Shown: piece after piece, positions 1 through 5,005 of the stretch | How positions within the stretch are numbered: position 1 is the first letter of the stretch | Layout: each line of letters starts with the position of its first letter | Assembly (NCBI GenBank): GCA_027347125.1 | Contig: DAIERC010000096.1 | Location: forward strand, 1-6,841 | From: Ignavibacteriales bacterium | Lineage (GTDB): Bacteria > Bacteroidota > Ignavibacteria > Ignavibacteriales > Ignavibacteriaceae | Direction of reading: 5' to 3' | Length of the DNA stretch: 6,841 nucleotides | Made by a program: the position numbers and the translations under genes | The notes under the pieces: generated by a model | What the model saw: only the letters and a program-made list of their open reading frames with translations | The model's database searches: none | What the model was told of the DNA's origin: nothing

Positions 1-163
1 AACCGTTTTCATACGGGTCGATAATTATTCTCCAGTTGCCGTCCAGGCTTAATGTATTCCTGTTGTCCACGTTTATTATAAGCGACTCGTTTTGTGCGCG
101 GCAAATTGTTGTTATGCCGGAAAAAATAATTACGAAAAAAATCGTAGCAAAACAAAATTTCAA
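1..163 (-). CDS. Partial exported glycoside hydrolase family 2 (beta-glucuronidase-like) protein, N-terminus only
   Basis: Only the first 54 codons lie in the window; the gene continues past the left edge. Residues 1-23 look like a Sec signal peptide: Lys2, a hydrophobic core rich in Phe and Ile (about residues 3-20), then C-R-A before Gln24 as a plausible signal peptidase I site. There is no lipobox, because Ile rather than Gly/Ala/Ser precedes Cys21. The mature part reaches LSLDGNWRIIIDPYENG (residues 38-54). The L-x-L-D/N-G-x-W segment followed by D-P-Y-E-x-G is typical of the N-terminal sugar-binding domain of GH2 enzymes, especially beta-glucuronidase-like ones. The family would release terminal sugars from glycans outside the cytoplasm, but no catalytic residue is visible here, so substrate is unknown. 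No ATG is available. TTG at 163 is chosen because AAGGGAG (175-169) sits 5 nt upstream; an in-frame TTG at 178 lacks such spacing. Family is an inference from a short fragment. Confidence 0.65.
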   Translation of the reverse strand, partial: MKFCFATIFFVIIFSGITTICRAQNESLIINVDNRNTLSLDGNWRIIIDPYENG

Positions 164-168
164 TTTCT

Positions 169-175
169 CTCCCTT
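169..175 (-). promoter_or_regulatory. Ribosome binding site supporting a TTG start of the GH2-like gene
   Basis: On the minus strand AAGGGAG lies 5 nt before TTG at 163. It is the only purine-rich SD-like stretch near the start of this frame, and no ATG occurs in the first 54 codons, so it decides the start. Confidence 0.55.
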
Positions 176-195
176 CAAGAATATTTTAAAAACTG

Positions 196-201
196 ATTAT
201 A
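196..201 (-). promoter_or_regulatory. Candidate -10 element for the leftward GH2-like gene
   Basis: The minus strand reads TATAAT at 201-196, a perfect sigma70-type -10 hexamer. It would place transcription start near 189 and give a leader of about 25 nt before TTG at 163. No good -35 is present; the best is CTTATT-like sequence around 219-225. Such hexamers arise by chance in DNA this AT-rich, so this is only a candidate. Confidence 0.3.
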
Positions 202-229
202 TTTAAAATAATAATTTAAAATAAGCACT

Positions 230-258
230 TTTAGAGCTTGAATAAATATTTTTATAAA
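230..258 (+). promoter_or_regulatory. Candidate promoter for the queC operon
   Basis: TTTAGA (230-235, four of six matches to TTGACA) and TATAAA (253-258, five of six matches to TATAAT) are separated by 17 bp, the optimal sigma70 spacing. Transcription would begin near 265, giving a leader of about 80 nt before queC. The surrounding sequence is so AT-rich that chance matches are likely, and the host's own promoter consensus is unknown. Confidence 0.3.
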
Positions 259-321
259 ATCCGGGCAAACTAATTACATCACAATTTCTCTCTTCAATGT
301 ATCTGACCAATTTCTTATCTT

Positions 322-339
322 TCCTACTTTAATTTAGGG
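322..339 (+). promoter_or_regulatory. Small hairpin overlapping the queC Shine-Dalgarno sequence
   Basis: The likely SD of queC is AGGG (336-339), 7 nt before ATG at 347. UCCUA (322-326) can pair with UAGGG (335-339) to form a 5-bp stem, four Watson-Crick pairs plus one U-G, with an 8-nt loop. This would partly hide the SD. The stem is weak and could be coincidence. It does not match the preQ1-I, preQ1-II or preQ1-III riboswitch layouts as I know them. Confidence 0.3.
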
Positions 340-346
340 TCTTTCA

Positions 347-1039
347 ATGAATAAGTCTGAAAATACGGCTGTAGTTGCGGTTAGCGGGGGAATGGATAGT
401 TGCGTTACTGCCGCTATTGCCAATCTTGATTATAACATTGCCTTTGCGCATATAAATTACGGGCAACGTACCGAGCAGCGTGAATTAAAAGCATTTAATG
501 ATATTGCAGATTATTATAACGTGAAAAAAAGATTGGTTATAGATTTTACTCATCTTGCCCAAATAGGCGGATCATCTTTAACCGATAAAAAAATTGAAGT
601 AACAAAAGCCGATTTAACTAATAAAGAAATACCTTCATCTTACGTGCCTTTTAGAAACGCGAATATTTTATCGGCATGCGTAAGCTGGGCTGAAGTTTTA
701 AATGCAAGCGCGGTTTTTATAGGAGCGGTGTTCGAGGATTCGTCCGGTTACCCGGATTGCCGGCCGGATTTCTTTTCGGCTTTTGAAAAAATGATTGACG
801 CAGGCACAAAGCCGTCTACCAAAATAAAAATAGAAACGCCGATCATAAACTTTTCAAAAGAAGAAATTGTGAAAAAAGGAATAGAACTTGACGCACCGCT
901 TCATCTTACATGGTCGTGTTATCAAAATGAAGATGAAGCTTGCGGTGTTTGCGATAGCTGTGCATTAAGATTAAGAGGCTTCCGGATGGCCGGGCTTGAA
1001 GATCCGATAAAATATAAAACACGTCCCGTTTATATATAA
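347..1039 (+). CDS. queC: 7-cyano-7-deazaguanine (preQ0) synthase QueC
   Basis: QueC is a cytoplasmic ATP-dependent ligase-type enzyme that converts 7-carboxy-7-deazaguanine plus ammonia into preQ0, the nitrile precursor of queuosine in tRNA. The 230-residue length is normal for the family. Residues 13-18 are the PP-loop SGGMDS that binds the ATP phosphates. Further family motifs are HINYGQR (35-41), YVPFRN (99-104) and SGYPDCRPDF (133-142). The C-terminal zinc site is complete: Cys191 in WSCY, then Cys199, Cys202 and Cys205 in CGVCDSC. The ATG at 347 has a modest AGGG SD 7 nt upstream and leaves only a short tail before the PP-loop, as expected. It is the first gene of the plus-strand cluster and is followed after 40 bp by queF, which acts on its product. 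That pairing favours tRNA modification over a DNA-deazapurine role. Identification is firm. Confidence 0.97.
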   Translation: MNKSENTAVVAVSGGMDSCVTAAIANLDYNIAFAHINYGQRTEQRELKAFNDIADYYNVKKRLVIDFTHLAQIGGSSLTDKKIEVTKADLTNKEIPSSYVPFRNANILSACVSWAEVLNASAVFIGAVFEDSSGYPDCRPDFFSAFEKMIDAGTKPSTKIKIETPIINFSKEEIVKKGIELDAPLHLTWSCYQNEDEACGVCDSCALRLRGFRMAGLEDPIKYKTRPVYI

Positions 1040-1070
1040 AATAGTTTTTAATTTTACTTTAATTGAAATA

Positions 1071-1075
1071 AGAGG
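1071..1075 (+). promoter_or_regulatory. Ribosome binding site of queF
   Basis: AGAGG lies 4 nt before the ATG at 1080. It is a clearer SD than those of queC or glnD and supports initiation there. The 40-bp queC-queF gap is otherwise AT-rich with no hairpin-plus-T-run terminator. Confidence 0.5.
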
Positions 1076-1079
1076 AAAA

Positions 1080-1451
1080 ATGAGCGAGAAAATAAAAATA
1101 TTAGAAGTATTTGATAATGCATATCCCGACAGAGATTATACGGTTATTCATACCGCGCCTGAATTTACATCGGTTTGCCCTAAAACCGGGCAACCTGACT
1201 TTGCCACGATGATTATTGAATACATCCCGGATAAATTATGCATTGAACTTAAATCATTAAAATTTTATTTAAACTCTTATAGGAACGACGGAATTTATTT
1301 CGAAAGCGTAACAAACAAAATTTTGGATGATCTCGTAAATGTTTGCAAACCGAGATTTATGCACGTTACCGCAGACTTTAAGGTAAGAGGGGGAATTTCC
1401 TCTGTTGTTGAAGCAGAATACGTAAGCGAAGAATATAAAAACAAAGACTGA
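1080..1451 (+). CDS. queF: NADPH-dependent preQ0 reductase QueF (short type)
   Basis: QueF reduces the nitrile of preQ0 to the aminomethyl group of preQ1 using NADPH; preQ1 is then inserted into tRNA by tRNA-guanine transglycosylase. At 123 residues this is the short, single-domain (Bacillus subtilis-like) T-fold form rather than the roughly 280-residue E. coli form. The nucleophilic cysteine is Cys33 in SVCPKTGQPDF, with the general acid Asp40 seven residues later, the expected spacing. The NADPH/fold signature ELKSLKFYLNSYRN spans 56-69, and Glu75 matches the conserved substrate-binding glutamate. Where B. subtilis has His-Glu, this protein has Phe74-Glu75. I believe that is a natural variant seen in many short QueF proteins. 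It follows queC by 40 bp and precedes glnD by 28 bp, which suggests co-transcription. The start is supported by AGAGG just upstream. Confidence 0.96.
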   Translation: MSEKIKILEVFDNAYPDRDYTVIHTAPEFTSVCPKTGQPDFATMIIEYIPDKLCIELKSLKFYLNSYRNDGIYFESVTNKILDDLVNVCKPRFMHVTADFKVRGGISSVVEAEYVSEEYKNKD

Positions 1452-1479
1452 TTATCATAATAACACTGACGGTATAAAC

Positions 1480-4050
1480 ATGACATCATCCGTTGACCTA
1501 AAAAAAGAATTTATTCAGAGCCGAGACAAATTATTCCAGGATAATACAAAGCAGCACGATTCGCTTAAATTCAGCGCCGAATACAGTTTACTTGTTGAAG
1601 AATTTATCCGCAACCTTTCCGGCGATTCCAAATACAATTTTGTTTTAGCCTCGGCCGGAAGCTTTAGCCGGCGCGAGCTTTCTCCTTTCTCGGATATTGA
1701 TTTAATGTTTATTACCGAGAAGGTTGAAGACAGTAAAGAAGATATTGCGCGGTTAGTTACAAAATTTTGGGACAACGGGCTGGAAGCTTCTCATACGGTA
1801 AGAGATTTTTCCGATATAAAAAAATATCTTAAAGATGATCTTCACACATTTACGCAATTTTTTGAAACCCGGTTTTTACTCGGCAATGAAAAGCTTTATA
1901 ATAAGTGGAACGAAACACTCTTCTCTAAGATAACCAACAAAATTAAAGCGAGCCTGATTAAAGATCTAGCCAACGATACACAGGCGCGGTATGAAAAATA
2001 TGGTGACTCGCCAAAAGTGCTTGAACCGAACGTAAAAAATTCTGCCGGAGGTTTAAGAGATTTTCAGGCAATAGAATGGATGTTCATACTTAGATATGGC
2101 ATGTTAATTAATAAACAATCGGAAGTTGCACAAGCCGAAATTTTTATCAACTTGTTGAAGGAATATAACTACACAACCAACAACGAGTGCAAGCGGCTTT
2201 TAACAAGTTATAAATTAATAATGGCCGTAAGAAATATGCTTCATCTTACAAGCGGGCAAAAAAACGACCGATTTGAATTTAGTGCTCAGAAAAAAATATC
2301 TTCGATGCTAGTTCACCGCAAAGATGCGCTTTCCAGTTTTATGCACGAATATTTCGAAGCCTCGAATGTAATTAACCGTTTCTCCAAATCAATGATTAAA
2401 AAATTCCAGGAAGATTTTACAAATCCTCTGCCGGATTCTCTCGGCATAGACCTGGACGAAGATTTCATTCTGAAAGGTAAAACCATATCGCTTAACGGAA
2501 AGCGGAGCCTTTCGATGTCTGATATCCTTAGAGCCTTTTATTACCGCGGTTTATACAGCGGGCATTTTGACGAGAATTTGCGTTCGACAATAATCGAAAT
2601 AGTGGAAGATACCGAAGACTTTCATTTTCATGAAGCGGAATCTTCCGTTTTCTTTAGAGAAATTTTAAGGCTGCAAAAAAATGTGGGGCAAACTCTGTCG
2701 GTTATGAACGAGCTAGGTGTGTTAAAAGCTTTTATGCCGGAATTTAACGACCTGATTGGATTTTTACAGCATGGCGTTTACCACTGTTACACCGCCGACG
2801 AACATACTTTAATTACTATTCAAAATCTTGAAAAGCTGGAAAGAGATACTTCTCCGCTGGGAAAAATTTACAACAGTCTGAAAGACAGGGAGATACTTCA
2901 TCTGGGATTATTATTTCACGATATAGCAAAGCCGATAAATATTTCCGGCCATGAAATAATAGGCGCCGAAATGGCGTCTTCAATTATGCACAGGCTTGGT
3001 TACAGCGAAGAAGAAATTGAACCGGTGATGTTTCTTGTAAGAAACCATCTTGTTATGGAGCAGGTTGCTTTTAGACGAAACTTAAACGATCCGGAAACAT
3101 TAAACAATTTTGTCGTTAGGTTTAATTCTACAAAAGAACTGGACTTGCTTTACCTGGTAACTTATGCGGATTTATCCGCCGTAAATGCGGCCGTGTGGAC
3201 GTCATGGAAGAGCGATTTGCTTGCCGAACTTTATACAAAAGCAAAAGCGATGATTGAAGATAAAATTTCCGGCGAGGATTTATTGATCTCTAGTATTTAT
3301 CTTGTTCCGGAAGCGATAAGCAAATACTCGCCTATTATTTCCGAAACGCACGTGCAGGAACATATAGAATCGATAAACGACATAGGCTATGCGCATCAAT
3401 TTTCAGAAAAAGAAATTGCAAAACATGTTGAGGAAATTCAAAAAGGAGTAACGGTATCGGTGCTCTTCAAAGAATTTGAAGACTTTACCAACATAACCGT
3501 AATTACAAAAGACCTGCCCGCGCTTCTTTCAAAACTTTGCGGCGTTCTTTCCATTAACGACGCCAATATTCACGATGCGAAAATATTTACGCGCAAAGAC
3601 GGCATAGTTATAGACACTTTTAATGTTACGGATTTCAGAAGCCATAACAAAATTGACGTAGAAAGATACCCGAAGATAAAACAGGATTTTAAATCAGTTG
3701 TGGCCGGACTTCTTCAATTGAACCAGGAGTTCGCAAGAATGAAATCAAAATGGTGGCGCATTGAAAGCAAATTCTTTAAACGCTCCGGCAAAGTAAAAGT
3801 TGAGTTTGAGCGTCACGAACGTTATACGATAGTAGATGTGTTCTCGCCAGACAGGCTCGGATTTCTATACCAGGTAACCAACAAAATGAACGAGCTCGGG
3901 TTAAATATTTATTTCGCAAAAATATCCACCAAAGCCGACGATATAGTGGATTCGTTTTACGTTCTTGATAGGCACAACAAAAAAATTTCACCGAACGATT
4001 ATGAGTTTATAATTTCAGAGTTAACAGATACAATAAATCAAATGCTTTAA
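1480..4050 (+). CDS. glnD: Bifunctional [protein-PII] uridylyltransferase / uridylyl-removing enzyme GlnD
   Basis: GlnD senses glutamine and adds or removes UMP on PII proteins, setting glutamine synthetase activity and nitrogen gene expression. At 856 residues it has the full family architecture. The nucleotidyltransferase domain has GSFSRRELSPFSDID (60-74), with Asp72 and Asp74 as metal ligands, and the GlnD signature EPNVKNSAGGLRDFQ (182-196). The HD hydrolase domain starts near YHCYTADEHTL (434-444) and continues through His480-Asp481, GHEIIGAEMA (490-499), His523 and Asp564, so uridylyl removal should be intact. Two C-terminal ACT domains, expected to bind glutamine, lie at about 670-745 (TKDLPALLSKLCGVL) and 783-856 (FSPDRLGFLYQVT). 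The SFSR stretch departs from the proteobacterial GGYGR form but keeps the GS of the nucleotidyltransferase superfamily. ATG 1480 has only a weak SD (CGGT); no nearer start exists. No PII or glnA gene is in the window. It runs into murI with a 10-bp gap. Confidence 0.95.
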   Translation: MTSSVDLKKEFIQSRDKLFQDNTKQHDSLKFSAEYSLLVEEFIRNLSGDSKYNFVLASAGSFSRRELSPFSDIDLMFITEKVEDSKEDIARLVTKFWDNGLEASHTVRDFSDIKKYLKDDLHTFTQFFETRFLLGNEKLYNKWNETLFSKITNKIKASLIKDLANDTQARYEKYGDSPKVLEPNVKNSAGGLRDFQAIEWMFILRYGMLINKQSEVAQAEIFINLLKEYNYTTNNECKRLLTSYKLIMAVRNMLHLTSGQKNDRFEFSAQKKISSMLVHRKDALSSFMHEYFEASNVINRFSKSMIKKFQEDFTNPLPDSLGIDLDEDFILKGKTISLNGKRSLSMSDILRAFYYRGLYSGHFDENLRSTIIEIVEDTEDFHFHEAESSVFFREILRLQKNVGQTLSVMNELGVLKAFMPEFNDLIGFLQHGVYHCYTADEHTLITIQNLEKLERDTSPLGKIYNSLKDREILHLGLLFHDIAKPINISGHEIIGAEMASSIMHRLGYSEEEIEPVMFLVRNHLVMEQVAFRRNLNDPETLNNFVVRFNSTKELDLLYLVTYADLSAVNAAVWTSWKSDLLAELYTKAKAMIEDKISGEDLLISSIYLVPEAISKYSPIISETHVQEHIESINDIGYAHQFSEKEIAKHVEEIQKGVTVSVLFKEFEDFTNITVITKDLPALLSKLCGVLSINDANIHDAKIFTRKDGIVIDTFNVTDFRSHNKIDVERYPKIKQDFKSVVAGLLQLNQEFARMKSKWWRIESKFFKRSGKVKVEFERHERYTIVDVFSPDRLGFLYQVTNKMNELGLNIYFAKISTKADDIVDSFYVLDRHNKKISPNDYEFIISELTDTINQML

Positions 4051-4053
4051 GGA
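4049..4053 (+). promoter_or_regulatory. Ribosome binding site that selects a TTG start for murI
   Basis: AAGGA overlaps the glnD stop codon and lies 7 nt before TTG at 4061 but 16 nt before the alternative in-frame ATG at 4070. The first spacing is optimal and the second too long, so TTG is the better start and translational coupling to glnD is likely. Confidence 0.6.
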
Positions 4054-4060
4054 TTTTAAA

Positions 4061-4888
4061 TTGAATTTCATGGAAAAAGAAAAACCGATTGGTGTTTTTG
4101 ATTCAGGCATAGGCGGACTAACCGTGGTTAAAAGATTAGCCTCTACATTGCCGGTGGAAAACCTAGTTTATTTCGGCGACACGGCACGCGTTCCCTACGG
4201 CTCTAAATCTAATGCTACTGTTGTTGAGTACGGTCTGCAAGACGCCAGGTTTTTAATAAACAAAAACGTAAAAGCTATTGTGGTTGCATGCAATACGGTT
4301 TCATCTATTGCGTTAAATGAAATTAAAAATGCTTTTCACATACCGGTTATCGGAATGATTGAGCCCGGTGCTGAGTTTGCGGTAAGGGAAACAAACAATA
4401 AACGCATTGGTGTAATAGGCACAAGAGCAACAATAATGAACCAGGCTTATTCCAATGCCATCAAAAAATTAAACCCGGGCGTTGAAGTTTTTGAAAAGGC
4501 ATGTCCTTTATTTGTTCCTTTGGCGGAAGAAGGCTGGATTAAGCATCAGGCAACTTACGATATAGCCGAAGAATATTTAAAAGAACTTCGTGATCTGGAA
4601 ATAGATACGCTTGTGCTTGGCTGTACTCACTATCCGATTCTTGCCGAAGTAATTCAAGAAGTGATTGGCAAAAATGTAAAACTTGTAGATTCGGGCATCG
4701 CTTCTGCGGAAGCTGTAATGCGGGAACTGGATCGCTGCGACCTGCATACAAACGCTTATTCGCAGGGGCACCAGGACTATTTTGTAAGTGATATCCCGGT
4801 CAAGTTCAAAGAAGTTGCAGAATTATTTTTGGGTAAAAACGTAAACAACATTCAAAAAATTGATCTTGAAATGCTTACTGTAATATAA
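4061..4888 (+). CDS. murI: Glutamate racemase MurI
   Basis: MurI interconverts L- and D-glutamate without a cofactor and supplies D-glutamate for peptidoglycan precursors in the cytoplasm. The sequence has the Asp/Glu racemase fold with both catalytic cysteines in their motifs: Cys77 in VVACNT and Cys188 in LGCTHYP, with His190 next to the latter. The N-terminal substrate-binding motif GVFDSGIGGLTV (11-22) and FGDTARVPYG (38-47) are also intact. At 275 residues it is a normal size. The start is taken as TTG 4061 because AAGGA is 7 nt upstream; starting at ATG 4070 would give 272 residues and lose nothing conserved. It sits 10 bp after glnD, and the next gene, recG, is 117 bp downstream. Both GlnD and MurI touch glutamate/glutamine metabolism, but that link is inference. 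The protein looks functional and ordinary. Confidence 0.97.
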   Translation: MNFMEKEKPIGVFDSGIGGLTVVKRLASTLPVENLVYFGDTARVPYGSKSNATVVEYGLQDARFLINKNVKAIVVACNTVSSIALNEIKNAFHIPVIGMIEPGAEFAVRETNNKRIGVIGTRATIMNQAYSNAIKKLNPGVEVFEKACPLFVPLAEEGWIKHQATYDIAEEYLKELRDLEIDTLVLGCTHYPILAEVIQEVIGKNVKLVDSGIASAEAVMRELDRCDLHTNAYSQGHQDYFVSDIPVKFKEVAELFLGKNVNNIQKIDLEMLTVI

Positions 4889-4960
4889 AAGCGAGTTCAT
4901 AAAATTTAGATGATTCCCGCTAACATTTTCCCTTCCCGTTATATTTGTTCTGAATTCGTT

Positions 4961-4981
4961 AAGAAATTATTGTAATTTCTT
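4961..4981. repeat. Perfect 9-bp inverted repeat between murI and recG
   Basis: The arms AAGAAATTA (4961-4969) and TAATTTCTT (4973-4981) are exact reverse complements around a 3-nt TTG centre. It is followed by T-rich sequence and ends 24 bp before the recG ATG. The stem has only one G-C pair and no clean T-run, so it would be a poor intrinsic terminator. It could instead be a protein-binding palindrome or a leader hairpin for recG. The rest of the 117-bp gap (4889-5005) shows no RNA gene and no convincing promoter. Confidence 0.5.
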
Positions 4982-5005
4982 TATGCTTCATTTATTTTAA
5001 TCCGG

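Larger units (their letters stand above)
164..346. other. AT-rich divergent intergenic region between the GH2-like gene and queC
   Basis: This 183-bp gap separates two divergently transcribed genes and should contain both promoters. It holds a 10-bp direct repeat, ATTTAAAATA, at 201-210 and 214-223. It also holds a second copy (282-297) of the sequence that spans the GH2-like ribosome binding site (161-178), and long A/T runs. No tRNA, known riboswitch or terminator was recognised. A very short open frame at 297-332 (11 codons, starting MYLTNF) ends 4 nt before the queC SD but has no SD of its own. Confidence 0.8.

Noticed and set aside
297..332. An 11-codon upstream frame (MYLTNFLSFLL) ending just before the queC SD, a possible leader peptide
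   Set aside because: It has no SD, no run of a regulatory amino acid, and is of a length expected by chance. Only conservation in related genomes could rescue it.
260..346. preQ1 riboswitch upstream of queC
   Set aside because: The leader lacks the compact C-rich loop and A-rich tail pseudoknot pattern of preQ1-I and the larger folds of classes II and III. Only a simple weak hairpin is visible.
347..1451. queC/queF as part of a DNA 7-deazaguanine modification (dpd) island
   Set aside because: No dpdA-like transglycosylase, helicase or nuclease of that system is present, and QueF leads to preQ1 for tRNA queuosine. The neighbours are housekeeping genes.
1515..1775. Minus-strand open frame of 86 codons inside glnD, and similar ones at 1295-1489, 3776-3991, 4539-4751 and 4577-4771
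   Set aside because: Each lies opposite a confidently identified gene, shows no recognisable domain and has low-complexity, shadow-like composition.
4944..4980. Bacteroidota-type promoter (TTTG and TAnnTTTG) before recG
   Set aside because: TTTG at 4944-4947 and TAATTTCT at 4973-4980 are spaced about 25 bp apart and the second lacks the final TTTG, so the match is poor.
4961..5000. Rho-independent terminator after murI
   Set aside because: The stem is perfect but has a single G-C pair, and the following sequence is interrupted rather than a run of T. It is kept only as an inverted repeat.
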